The position numbers and the translations under genes were made by a program. Of a stretch of DNA of 64,000 bases, positions 7,778-16,579 are shown one piece after another. The stretch covers positions 62,001 through 126,000 of the forward strand of contig JBCBMZ010000002.1 of NCBI GenBank assembly GCA_039822005.1, in the 5' to 3' direction. The DNA is from JBCBDX01 sp039822005. GTDB lineage: Bacteria; Pseudomonadota; Alphaproteobacteria; Rhizobiales; Rhizobiaceae. The notes below the pieces were generated by a model. It did not search any database, was not told where the DNA came from, and worked only from the letters and a program-made list of their open reading frames with translations. Each line of letters starts with the position of its first letter. The stretch's first letter is position 1.

Positions 7778-10700
7778 ATGGCAACTCTTGTCTTGAAAAC
7801 GGCCGGCAGCTTTGTCGGCAGCTTTTTCGGCCCTTGGGGCTCTGCTATCGGCTCCGCGGTTGGGGCGATGGCGGGCAATGCGATCGACCAGCAACTGTTT
7901 GCACCATCTTACGAGGTGGAAGGCCCAAGGCTCGATGGCACGCCGGCGATGACAGCAGAAGAAGGCGTGCCGATCCCCCGCGTTTACGGCACGGTGCGAA
8001 TTTCAAGCACGGTGATTTGGGCAACGCGCTTCGATGAGGCCCGGCGCCGAGAACGCCAAGGCGGCAAGTCGTTCGGTGGCGGTACAACCGTCACCAGCTA
8101 CTCTTACAGCGTTAGTTTTGCTGTCGGATTGTGTGAGGGTCCAATTGCAGGCATCCGAAGGGTGTGGGCCGATGGAAAAGAACTTGACCATACGGAAATC
8201 AATTTCCGGCTCTACCGTGGAACAAATGATCAACTGCCTGATGACCTGCTTGCTGCCAAGCAAGGACAGGGCAATGTGCCAGCTTATCGCGGGTTGGCCT
8301 ACGTGGTGTTTGAGGATTTGGATCTTGAGCGCTTCGGCAACCGGGTGCCCCAGATTGAGGTGGAGGTTATTCGCTGCATTGGTGACCTTGAGAACAGTCT
8401 AACGGCCATATCCATCATTCCGGGGTCAACAGAACATGGCCTTGACCCCGAACCTGTTCGGTACAGGCCGGACGGGAAGACTATCGAACTGAACAGGCAT
8501 ATCATGTTCGGTGAAACCGATTGGCATGCCTCCGTCGACGAATTGTTGACCGTCGCTCCCAACCTTAAACACGCGTCATTGGTCGTTTCCTGGTTTGGTG
8601 ATGATTTGCGTGCTGGCGAATGCAAAATCCGACCTGGAATTGTCGATCGGTCGGGCGCGGGCGAAACCAGACAATGGCAGGTGTCGGGGCGCGACCGCGC
8701 CAGCCCCGATGTGCATGTCGTGAGCCGATATGGCGATGCCGCAGCGTATGGCGGGACGCCCAATGATGCGAGCGTTGTTGCGGCCATCGCGGATCTGAAA
8801 CAAAGAGGGATAGCAGTCACACTCAATCCGTTCCTGCTGATGGATGTCCCACAAGGCAACAGTCTTCCATCCCCTTACAACGCCGAACCGCATCAACCCG
8901 CTTATCCTTGGCGCGGGCGCATCACCTGTTTTCCGGCGCGCGGCGAAACGGGAAGCGTTGAGCGCACAGCCGCCGCCCGTACACAGTTGTCCTTGTTTTC
9001 CGGAACGACCGCCGCCAACGCTTTTTCAACGCAGGGAACACAAGTCACTGCTGATAGCGGTGTGGGGTGGGACTACAGAACATTTATCCTCCACTACGCG
9101 CATTTGGCTGCCGCTGCTGGTGGCATCGACACGTTTGTCATTGGCAGTGAATTGCGCGGTCTGACCCAAGTGCGCGATGACGCCGACCAGTTCGCTTTTG
9201 TCGAGGCTATGGTGGCGTTGGCAAATGATGTTCGCGCAATACTCGGGCCAAACACAAAAATCACCTATGGTGCTGATTGGACTGAATATTTTGGTTTTCA
9301 ACCCGATGATGGGTCGGGCAACATTTATTTTCATCTTGATACACTCTGGGCCTCGTCATCCGTCGATGCGGTAGGTATTGATATGTATGCGCCGCTTAGC
9401 GATTGGCGCGAGAGCGATGCTTTGCGTGGCGACAATCCCGATGGGTTTTCCCACCATGCGGACCGCGATGCCATGAAAAGGCAGGTGGAAAGCGGTGAGG
9501 GCTTCGAGTGGTACTACGCTTCGGACGAAGCCCGCGACACCCGTTCAAGAACCGCCATCACCGATGGCGCTTATGGCAAGGATTGGATTTTCCGATTTAA
9601 GGATGTCACCGGCTGGTGGTCCAACCCGCATTATGACCGACGTGCTGGTGTTGAGCTTCTCGACGCCAGTCCATGGCAGCCGAAAAGCAAGCCGGTTTTT
9701 CTTCTTGAAGCCGGGTGCACTGCACTGCGCGGCGGGGCCGTTCAACCCAATGTTTTCCCGGACACCAAATCCAGCGAGAACGCCCGGCCACGTGGCGCAA
9801 CTGGCGCATTGAGCGATGCTGAACAGCGCGCGTTCCTCTTGGCACACCTGCGTTACTGGGCCGAAGTCAAAGCAGTGCTTGGCTCCGATGCGCCAGTGGA
9901 TCCGGATCGAATTTACGCTTGGGCGTGGGATGCGCGACCTTATCCGGCTTTTCCCGTGTCTGCCAGCGTTTGGGGCGATGGTGACAATTGGCATGGCGGG
10001 CATTGGCTGAACGGACGCCTGGGCACGGCACCGGTTAGTGAGACGATGCGGCAGATATTTGCCGATTTCGACGCATCAGAAGCAAATATTGGGGATATTC
10101 CACATGTCATGGACGGGTTGGTAGTGGCCGCGCCACGTGATGCGCGTTCGGTCCTGGACCCGTTGACCACCCTTTATGATTGCGTGGTGCGCGACGACAC
10201 GTCAAACACAGCGCCGGTCACCGTAACCGCGACGCTAAATGGGGGAACAACTGTCATTCCCGCAGGCGAGCTGGCAATCTCTGAAAATAAACCTGAACGA
10301 CTGTTTTCAAATGCGCAGCGCGATGAAGTCCTCTCATCGGTTTTGGTGACATTTCGCGATCCACTTTATGACTACAAGAGGCTGGCCCAAACGGTTCGAC
10401 CATCGACCGCTGACGGTTCTTTTCAAGCCGAGCTTACCGCGCCCGGCTTGATGCGGCGATCTGTGGCACAGCAAGTTGCTCATAATTGGGGTGCCCGCAT
10501 GATGGATCGTGCAGCGAGCGTGGAGTTTGAACTTCCAATGAAATGGATCGGCTTGCAAACTGGTGATTTGATCACTTTTGACGACATGCCGGATACCAAG
10601 CGATGGGTCGTCGATCGGTTGGAAATTGAAGACCGCATTCATGTGACTGCCCGTGCCTACAAACCGGACAGCGCTTATGTGGGCGCCCCAGGCCAAGCCG

Positions 10701-11668
10701 CAGCTGCTGACCCGCCTCATGTCACCGGCGATTTTGGAAGCATCCCCGATCATGCTCTTTTGGATTTGCCGGCCAGCGATACATTCCAGGACCATGAAAG
10801 TTTCATGGCTGCAGCTGTCAGGCCGGCATCGCGCTCAACACTGATCTACACATCACTCGATGGCGCGGAACATGGTCTTACAGCAGAGCTGCCGGAAAAC
10901 GCACTGATGGGTACGCTTCTGTCAACGCTTGCTGCAGGACCCACCGCAACTTGGGACACCGGCAATCTGCTGGAGATTGAAGTGGCGGCCGGTGAGTTTG
11001 CTAGCGTCACCGATGCAGTGACGCTTGGCGGGGCCAATCTGGCAGCTGTTGAAAAAACAACGGGTTGGGAAGTTATCGCGTTCTCGCAGGCAGAAGAAAC
11101 CGCGCCCGGTGTTTGGCGGCTTTCGCGGTTGCTGCGTGGCCTCGGTGGTACCGATGATTTGGTGCCTGTAGAGAGCTTGGCGGGCGCGCGCTTTGTCTTG
11201 CTTGATAGTGCTGTGCGTCCTGTCGGGATCCGTGCCGACGAATTGGGTCGCGAAGTTTCTTTGCGCGTCGGCGAGAGCGGAAGGCCATTGACCGACCGCT
11301 ACTTCGCGTCCTCGGTTGCAACACCGGGCATGAGGGCTCGTTTGCCGATCAGACCGGTGCATTTGCGGGCGTATCGGAATGAAGATGGAAGTCTTGAAGT
11401 CAATTGGATACGCCGCGCCCGCAGGCATGGTGATGATTGGTCGTCGCTCGAAGTCCCGCTGGATGAAGACTTCGAACGTTATTCCGTCACAGTAGAGGGC
11501 GCAGGCAATGAATTGGTACTGGAAGCACAAGCCAGCCATCTAAGCATAGCAGTTCCGGCCCTTTTGGGTGCCGGTATAGGCTTAAACGACCCCTTGAACA
11601 TCTCAGTTGCCCAGATCAGCCGGGCCATCGGTACTGGTCTTGCAAGCACGGTCACTATCGACCCTTAA
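7778..11668 (+). CDS. GTA host-specificity megaprotein with TIM-barrel-like domain (g15)
   Basis: 1296 residues. The hydrophobic N-terminus (GSFVGSFFGPWGSAIGSAVG) and the segment GVPIPRVYGTVRISSTVIWA match the conserved head of GTA gene 15 proteins. A glycoside-hydrolase-like TIM barrel spans roughly residues 430-730 (FVIGSELRGLT, ITYGADWTEYFGF, DAVGIDMYAPLSDW, YAWAWDARPYPAFP). A phage-tail-3-like domain follows at about 790-950 (VAHNWGARMMDRAASVEFEL), then a C-terminal Rcc01698-type region. It forms the tail-tip megatron that contacts the recipient cell. No frameshift is seen across 3.9 kb. Confidence 0.95.
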   Translation: MATLVLKTAGSFVGSFFGPWGSAIGSAVGAMAGNAIDQQLFAPSYEVEGPRLDGTPAMTAEEGVPIPRVYGTVRISSTVIWATRFDEARRRERQGGKSFGGGTTVTSYSYSVSFAVGLCEGPIAGIRRVWADGKELDHTEINFRLYRGTNDQLPDDLLAAKQGQGNVPAYRGLAYVVFEDLDLERFGNRVPQIEVEVIRCIGDLENSLTAISIIPGSTEHGLDPEPVRYRPDGKTIELNRHIMFGETDWHASVDELLTVAPNLKHASLVVSWFGDDLRAGECKIRPGIVDRSGAGETRQWQVSGRDRASPDVHVVSRYGDAAAYGGTPNDASVVAAIADLKQRGIAVTLNPFLLMDVPQGNSLPSPYNAEPHQPAYPWRGRITCFPARGETGSVERTAAARTQLSLFSGTTAANAFSTQGTQVTADSGVGWDYRTFILHYAHLAAAAGGIDTFVIGSELRGLTQVRDDADQFAFVEAMVALANDVRAILGPNTKITYGADWTEYFGFQPDDGSGNIYFHLDTLWASSSVDAVGIDMYAPLSDWRESDALRGDNPDGFSHHADRDAMKRQVESGEGFEWYYASDEARDTRSRTAITDGAYGKDWIFRFKDVTGWWSNPHYDRRAGVELLDASPWQPKSKPVFLLEAGCTALRGGAVQPNVFPDTKSSENARPRGATGALSDAEQRAFLLAHLRYWAEVKAVLGSDAPVDPDRIYAWAWDARPYPAFPVSASVWGDGDNWHGGHWLNGRLGTAPVSETMRQIFADFDASEANIGDIPHVMDGLVVAAPRDARSVLDPLTTLYDCVVRDDTSNTAPVTVTATLNGGTTVIPAGELAISENKPERLFSNAQRDEVLSSVLVTFRDPLYDYKRLAQTVRPSTADGSFQAELTAPGLMRRSVAQQVAHNWGARMMDRAASVEFELPMKWIGLQTGDLITFDDMPDTKRWVVDRLEIEDRIHVTARAYKPDSAYVGAPGQAAAADPPHVTGDFGSIPDHALLDLPASDTFQDHESFMAAAVRPASRSTLIYTSLDGAEHGLTAELPENALMGTLLSTLAAGPTATWDTGNLLEIEVAAGEFASVTDAVTLGGANLAAVEKTTGWEVIAFSQAEETAPGVWRLSRLLRGLGGTDDLVPVESLAGARFVLLDSAVRPVGIRADELGREVSLRVGESGRPLTDRYFASSVATPGMRARLPIRPVHLRAYRNEDGSLEVNWIRRARRHGDDWSSLEVPLDEDFERYSVTVEGAGNELVLEAQASHLSIAVPALLGAGIGLNDPLNISVAQISRAIGTGLASTVTIDP

Positions 11669-11700
11669 ACCGTCCATCACCCACCTGAAAGGAAATCACC

Positions 11701-11907
11701 ATGATTGATAAAAAGCCTTGGTACCTGTCGCGCACCGTTTGGAGCGCAGCTATCAGTGTCGCAGCGACTATGGGCGCGATGCTTGGCCTACCGGTTGGCG
11801 ACATAGATCAGATCGCGCTCACTGAAGCGGTATTACAGACCATCGCCGCTGTTTCCGGTGTTGTGGCCATTTTCGGCCGCGTAACGGCCACGCACCAATT
11901 GGAATAG
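11701..11907 (+). CDS. Small membrane protein at the end of the GTA cluster (holin-like)
   Basis: 68 residues with AGGAAATC as ribosome site just before the start. After a KPWYLSRTVW lead there are two hydrophobic helices (about residues 14-30 and 42-60) joined by an acidic loop. Size and two-helix layout resemble phage holins, and proteins starting KPWY.S.T.W are common beside phage lysis or tail genes. It is the last gene of the GTA-strand run. A holin role is inference; a structural or neighbouring-host function cannot be excluded. Confidence 0.6.
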   Translation: MIDKKPWYLSRTVWSAAISVAATMGAMLGLPVGDIDQIALTEAVLQTIAAVSGVVAIFGRVTATHQLE

Positions 11908-11951
11908 TCTTATTCAGATTGCGTTCAGACAGAGGCTGCTACACACCAGGC

Positions 11952-12221
11952 ATGATGAAAAAACCAAGCCACATATATGCTTTTGCATTAGCCGCGGGGT
12001 TGGCGTTGTCGCCAACAAGCTCGATGGCCAATACTATGCTGCTGGCCCAGAGCGGAAGCTGTCAGGCAGCTGGAAACAGAGTTGCCGCCCAAAATGGGGC
12101 GACACTCGTCAGTGCTCAGGAAGTTAATTCTGGCGGCCGCGCGGTTTGTCGCGTGGTTATTCTTAAACCGGCTCAAGGTGGGCAGCGGCCCAAACGAGAG
12201 ACGATTCAGGTGCCAAAATAG
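11952..12221 (+). CDS. feuN: Small exported protein upstream of feuPQ, FeuN-like modulator
   Basis: About 89 residues starting at 11952 (or one codon later at 11955). A Sec signal peptide is evident: MMKKPS, a hydrophobic core and cleavage around residue 28 after SSMA. The mature part holds a Cys pair (SGSCQAAG and RAVCRVVI) that could form a disulfide, and a basic C-terminus. In Sinorhizobium meliloti the periplasmic protein FeuN, encoded just before feuP-feuQ, restrains the FeuQ kinase. Size, export signal and position here agree; direct similarity was judged only by eye, so the symbol is tentative. Confidence 0.65.
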   Translation: MMKKPSHIYAFALAAGLALSPTSSMANTMLLAQSGSCQAAGNRVAAQNGATLVSAQEVNSGGRAVCRVVILKPAQGGQRPKRETIQVPK

Positions 12222-12307
12222 TGAAGTTTTCCCTCGAGCGCCGCTACCCGTTTGCATCGTGATCGATGATTGATATGTAGGAGCATCTTATTGCGCGGAG
12301 TTCCTGC

Positions 12308-12988
12308 ATGCGCCTCTTGCTCGTTGAAGACGACACCGATTTAAACCGGCAATTAAAGTCCACTCTGGAAGAGGGTGGCTATGTCGTCGATGCCGCGTTT
12401 GACGGTGAGGAAGGCCATTTTCTGGGCGACACGGAACCATATGATTGCGTCGTTCTCGACATCGGTTTACCTCAAATGGATGGTATCAGCGTGCTTCAAA
12501 GGTGGCGCGAAGACGGTCGTTTAATGCCGGTGCTGATCCTCACCGCCCGTGATCGCTGGAGCGATAAGGTTGCGGGCATTGATGCAGGGGCCGATGACTA
12601 TGTCACCAAGCCATTTCATACCGAAGAGGTCTTGGCCCGCGTGCGTGCTCTTATCCGCCGGGCAGCCGGGCACGCGGTCAATGAATTGGTTTGCGGTCCG
12701 TTGGTGCTTGATACGAAATTGTCAAAGGCATCGGTAAATGGCACGACGCTGAAACTGACTTCCCATGAGTTTCGGCTCCTGTCCTATTTGATGCATCACA
12801 AGTCCAAAGTGATTTCACGAACCGAGCTGATCGAACATCTGTATGATCAGGACTTTGACCGGGACTCCAATACGGTTGAAGTCTTTATTGGACGATTGCG
12901 CAAGAAAATGGGCGTGGATCTGATTGAGACCATCCGGGGGCTGGGGTATCGGCTCAATGAACCGGGCGGTAAGGCTGGCAACGCGTGA
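12308..12988 (+). CDS. feuP: OmpR/PhoP-family response regulator FeuP
   Basis: 226 residues. The receiver domain (1-120) has acidic residues LLVEDD, the phospho-acceptor Asp51 in CVVLDIGLP, the Thr in LILTARD and the Lys in YVTKPF. A winged-helix DNA-binding domain follows (LTSHEFRLLSYLMHHKSKVISR; NTVEVFIGRLRKK). Its stop overlaps the start of the kinase gene. Location between a FeuN-like gene and cyc genes matches rhizobial FeuP, which activates ndvA (cyclic glucan export) in S. meliloti; family-level identity is secure, target genes are inferred. Confidence 0.9.
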   Translation: MRLLLVEDDTDLNRQLKSTLEEGGYVVDAAFDGEEGHFLGDTEPYDCVVLDIGLPQMDGISVLQRWREDGRLMPVLILTARDRWSDKVAGIDAGADDYVTKPFHTEEVLARVRALIRRAAGHAVNELVCGPLVLDTKLSKASVNGTTLKLTSHEFRLLSYLMHHKSKVISRTELIEHLYDQDFDRDSNTVEVFIGRLRKKMGVDLIETIRGLGYRLNEPGGKAGNA

Positions 12989-14355
12989 TACCCGCTTCGA
13001 CGTCGATGACCAGTCGGATCATCGTCTTTACAAGTATCTTCACCATCATTGCCATTGCTCTGTTGGCCTGGTTCCTGATCGCCCAGTTTCGCGCCAACGC
13101 TTTTTCCGCGCTTACAAGTGTCCAACAGGCTCACCTGTTTAACCTTTTGGCTGAAGTCGATGTAGACGGAGAAGGCAGGCTCGTCGGTCGGCCACGCCTG
13201 GGTGATCCACGGTTTGATGACCCCGGCAGTGGATGGTATTGGCAGGCGACCATCATTGATAGCGACAATCAACGTCCATTGCGCTCACCCTCCTTGGAGC
13301 AAGACACTGTCCAGCGTGTGCCACTGGGCGAGGAGCCCTTCGACGCTTCGTTTCAGCGCGCCTATGTTCTGCCCGATAAAAACGGGGTGCTAATTCGCGT
13401 GGTCGAAACCGAGTTTGAGGTTGGCGACGAATCGACCGCGATCAGGCTTCAGACAACATCCAACTTTTCGCAGTTTCAAGCAGGCGTTGATGCCCTGCGT
13501 CGAAACATCATCGGGATATTGTCGGCGTTTGGGGTTGGGCTGCTTGTCCTTAACGCGTTTCTTATCCGGATTGGTTTGCGCCCATTGTCGACAGCGCGTG
13601 AAGAATTGGTCGAAGTCCAAGGCGGCAACCAGGCAAGACTAGAGGGCCGATATCCCGCTGAAATCGCACCGCTGGCGGGCGAAATAAACACGCTGATCGA
13701 CAACAACAAGCGTGTCGTTGAGCGCGCACGAACGCAGGTCGGAAATCTAGCCCATGCCTTGAAAACGCCGATCGCCGTTCTTCGCAACGAAGCCGGTCAC
13801 GATAAAGTTCCCGGATCCATGGTGCGCGAACAGGTCGAAGAGATGAACACCTATGTTCAAAACTATCTGCAACGTGCCCAGATCGCAGCGCAGGCCGGCG
13901 GCGCGGTCTTCCGGTCAGATGCGCTAGCGGTGACCGAAAAGCTGGTAGGCGTCATGCGCAAACTCAATCCTGAAAAGGAATTTCAGCTTTTCAACAAGGA
14001 TGACCAAGCCATCATTTTTGCCGGGGAGCAAAGTGACTTCGAAGAAATACTCGGAAACCTTTTTGAAAACGCTGCCAAATGGAGCGCAAGTCGCGTGCTC
14101 TGCACGCTCGATGCAACTGCAGCAGGCGCGGCCCATTTCCTCATTGAAATTGAAGATGACGGGCCAGGCATTCCAGAGGAAAAGAGGCAAACGGCCCTCA
14201 AGCGCGGAAAGCGGCTGGATGAAGCGGTTCCCGGGACCGGACTTGGCCTTTCGATTGTGGCAGATACGGTTGAGGCCTACAAAGGAAGCCTGATGTTACA
14301 GCAATCACGATGGGATGGCCTCAAAGTTGCCATAAAGCTGCCTTTGGCCCGTTAG
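12985..14355 (+). CDS. feuQ: Sensor histidine kinase FeuQ (PhoQ-like)
   Basis: 456 residues, overlapping feuP by four bases. Two membrane helices (about residues 13-32 and 173-195) flank a ~140-residue periplasmic sensor region, then HAMP and catalytic domains. The phospho-acceptor is His257 in GNLAHALKTPIAVLRNE; N-box ILGNLFENAAKW, G1 DDGPGIPEEKR and G2 GTGLGLSIVADT are present. The HALKTP H-box is typical of PhoQ/FeuQ kinases. Its periplasmic domain is the expected partner of the small exported protein encoded at 11952. Confidence 0.9.
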   Translation: MIPASTSMTSRIIVFTSIFTIIAIALLAWFLIAQFRANAFSALTSVQQAHLFNLLAEVDVDGEGRLVGRPRLGDPRFDDPGSGWYWQATIIDSDNQRPLRSPSLEQDTVQRVPLGEEPFDASFQRAYVLPDKNGVLIRVVETEFEVGDESTAIRLQTTSNFSQFQAGVDALRRNIIGILSAFGVGLLVLNAFLIRIGLRPLSTAREELVEVQGGNQARLEGRYPAEIAPLAGEINTLIDNNKRVVERARTQVGNLAHALKTPIAVLRNEAGHDKVPGSMVREQVEEMNTYVQNYLQRAQIAAQAGGAVFRSDALAVTEKLVGVMRKLNPEKEFQLFNKDDQAIIFAGEQSDFEEILGNLFENAAKWSASRVLCTLDATAAGAAHFLIEIEDDGPGIPEEKRQTALKRGKRLDEAVPGTGLGLSIVADTVEAYKGSLMLQQSRWDGLKVAIKLPLAR

Positions 14356-14435
14356 AGAGCGGCGCCGACAATCAGTCTCCCGGTTTGCCGATCTTTGGAT
14401 TGATTTTGTGTGACGGGACGCCCTATCTGAGTGCT

Positions 14436-14888
14436 ATGATATTTTTGCCAAAGAAGTTGTTTTTGACCTTTTGGTTGATGGTGCCGATGACATTGTCGGC
14501 GTGCCAAACAACGGGCTTGGTATTTGGCGGCAGCGAAAAGGCGCTATCCAGTCCTCAGCTCATCGCCGCCCTCAATGGCGGGCTTGTCGGGCAAGTTTCG
14601 GCGCTTGAACTTACAAACACCGACCAAAGGTTGGCGTTGGCCAGCGAATATCGTGCGCTGGAATATGCTGCGCCGGGGGAGCTGGTCACATGGCAGTCTT
14701 CCGCAGTGGCATTGGCAGGGCAGGTAACCGCCTCGCAACCCTATCGGGTAGGGTCGCAGAATTGCCGACAATATTCGCACCGCATTTTCAGCACCCAAGT
14801 CACTGCTTCGGGTAGCGCGCCGGCTGCGGCCCACGGGACAGCTTGCCGAAATATTGACGGCAGTTGGAACCTGTTGGGCAGGTCTTGA
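14436..14888 (+). CDS. Outer-membrane lipoprotein, 17-kDa surface-antigen-like
   Basis: 150 residues. The start at 14436 is chosen because it yields a lipoprotein signal peptide ending in the lipobox LSAC near residue 22; a longer frame from 14310 would overlap feuQ without a signal. The mature protein has a conserved-looking core (LASEYRALEYAAPGELVTWQ, then two Cys in SQNCRQYS and GTACRNIDGSW) resembling the C-terminal domain of the RT0821/Lpp0805 surface proteins. It stands between feuQ and the cytochrome genes. The cellular role is unknown. Confidence 0.72.
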   Translation: MIFLPKKLFLTFWLMVPMTLSACQTTGLVFGGSEKALSSPQLIAALNGGLVGQVSALELTNTDQRLALASEYRALEYAAPGELVTWQSSAVALAGQVTASQPYRVGSQNCRQYSHRIFSTQVTASGSAPAAAHGTACRNIDGSWNLLGRS

Positions 14889-14960
14889 TTGGTGCGGGCA
14901 GTTGTCGCACATGATACGAAATGGCGAGCTTAGAAAAAACCGGCATGTTAAGAAATCACC

Positions 14961-16115
14961 ATGTTTTGGATAATTGCATCAGCGTTGACAATCATTGCTG
15001 TATTGATCGCGTTTTTCCCACTTGTGAAAAGTGCTCGTAACCCGGGCGTTGAGGCAAGTGAAGAAGCCGAATTTGACACTGCGGTCTATCGGGACCAGTT
15101 GGCGGAGCTGGACGCTGACAGGGCCCGCGGTACCATTGATGCTGTAGAACTTGATCAAGCGCGGGTCGAAGTTGCAAGACGAATAATCGCGGTTGAAAAC
15201 AGGCGCGACGCCCTCACCTTGGTAGGCGGTGGGCGGAAAAATGGTTTCGTTGGACCGGCGTTTGCCCTTCTGTTTGTGCCCGCAATCACACTGTTGTTTT
15301 ATCTGGAGACCGGATCACCTGAACTGGAAGCCCAACCGCTGGCAGCGCGTCTCAATCAAGTTGCACCGACCAACGTGTCGCAGGAAATCACACTCATGCT
15401 GGAGCGGGCCGAAGAGCATCTTACGGTAAACCCCAATGACGTACGCGGGTGGGATGTTGTGGCGCCTGTTTATTTACGCATCAATCTATACGACAAGGCG
15501 GTCACCGCCTATGGCAACGCCATTTCGCTCGATGGTGCAACGGTTGGCCGACTGTCTGGTTTGGGCGAAGCTATGGTATCCGCAAATGGCGGAATCGTTT
15601 CCGGTGAAGCCCTCACGCGTTTTCAGGCTGCCCTGCAAATCGATCCTGCCGATGCGCGTACCAACTTTTTCGTTGCGCTCGCCGCCGCCCAATCCGGTAA
15701 TCTCGAAGAAGCTGAAAAGCGTTGGCTTGGTTTGGTTCAAACTGGTGATCAGGAACGGTGGACGCAAATGGCGCAAACGGCACTCGCGCGTTTGCCCTCT
15801 TCGCCGACACGCGGTGCGGCGCCGCAAGTAGATGACGATCAGCGCCAAGCGATTTCGCAATTGCCGACGGACGAACGAAACGAAATGATCCTGTCTATGG
15901 TCGAGGGCCTTGATGACAGGTTGAAGACTGATCCCAATGACTTAGAAGGTTGGATGCGTCTTATTCGCGCAAGAATGGTGCTCGGGCAGACCGATCTTGC
16001 GCAACTGGCTTTGGCCAACGGTGCAAGAGCTTTCGAAGGAGATGAAGATGCGCGCAGTTCTTTGCTTTTGCTGGCGAAAGAACTGAACCTGGCGTTGGAG
16101 GAGGAGGGAACATGA
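14961..16115 (+). CDS. ccmI: Cytochrome c-type biogenesis protein CcmI (CycH)
   Basis: 384 residues. Topology is typical: an N-terminal membrane helix (ALTIIAVLIAFFPLV), a cytoplasmic loop with VYRDQLAELDADRARGTID, a second helix near residue 95-112, and a long periplasmic TPR region (EEHLTVNPNDVRGWDVVAPV; DPNDLEGWMRLIRARMVLG). CcmI presents apocytochrome c to the haem ligase CcmF/CcmH. It is first in a tightly packed ccmI-E-F-H operon, overlapping ccmE by four bases. Confidence 0.93.
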   Translation: MFWIIASALTIIAVLIAFFPLVKSARNPGVEASEEAEFDTAVYRDQLAELDADRARGTIDAVELDQARVEVARRIIAVENRRDALTLVGGGRKNGFVGPAFALLFVPAITLLFYLETGSPELEAQPLAARLNQVAPTNVSQEITLMLERAEEHLTVNPNDVRGWDVVAPVYLRINLYDKAVTAYGNAISLDGATVGRLSGLGEAMVSANGGIVSGEALTRFQAALQIDPADARTNFFVALAAAQSGNLEEAEKRWLGLVQTGDQERWTQMAQTALARLPSSPTRGAAPQVDDDQRQAISQLPTDERNEMILSMVEGLDDRLKTDPNDLEGWMRLIRARMVLGQTDLAQLALANGARAFEGDEDARSSLLLLAKELNLALEEEGT

Positions 16116-16579
16116 CCCGCAAGCAAAAACGCGCTGTCGTGATTTTTTCCGGGTTGGCTGTCCTTGGCTTGGCAGCAATCCTCGTTCTGACTGCGTTGAG
16201 CGAACAGGTCACGTTTTTCCGCACCCCGACTGATTTGCATGCAGAAGATGCCGGTAGCCTCGACCGGATACGTTTGGGTGGCCTTGTCACCATGGGTTCG
16301 GTCCAAAATCTCAGTGATGCACGGGTGGAGTTTGCGGTTGAGGACGCTGACCATGTAATCAAGGTGCGCTACGCCGGTATTTTGCCAGACTTGTTTCGCG
16401 AGGGGCAGGGGATTGTTGCCGAGGGCAAGTTGAGCCCCGCCGGTTACTTTGAAGCCGACACCGTTTTGGCCAAACATGATGAAACCTACATGCCAAGAGA
16501 AGTCGCTGACGCCTTAAAGGAGCAAGGTCACTGGAAAGGCAGTGAAACGGAAGCCAACGGGGAGGTCTACGACAAATGA
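16112..16579 (+). CDS. ccmE: Haem chaperone CcmE (CycJ)
   Basis: 155 residues. A membrane anchor at about residues 10-30 precedes an OB-fold domain. The covalent haem-binding His122 lies in AKHDETYMP, the family signature, and RLGGLVTMGSV and DLFREGQGIVAEG are also present. CcmE carries haem from CcmABCD to the CcmF/H ligase at the periplasmic face. It overlaps both neighbours by four bases. CcmA-D and the CcmG thioredoxin are not in the window; in Rhizobiales these usually lie elsewhere. Confidence 0.95.
   Translation: MTRKQKRAVVIFSGLAVLGLAAILVLTALSEQVTFFRTPTDLHAEDAGSLDRIRLGGLVTMGSVQNLSDARVEFAVEDADHVIKVRYAGILPDLFREGQGIVAEGKLSPAGYFEADTVLAKHDETYMPREVADALKEQGHWKGSETEANGEVYDK

Noticed and set aside
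8299..8859. 186-residue minus-strand frame inside the GTA host-specificity gene
   Set aside because: Antisense to the conserved 1296-residue protein and without any recognisable feature.
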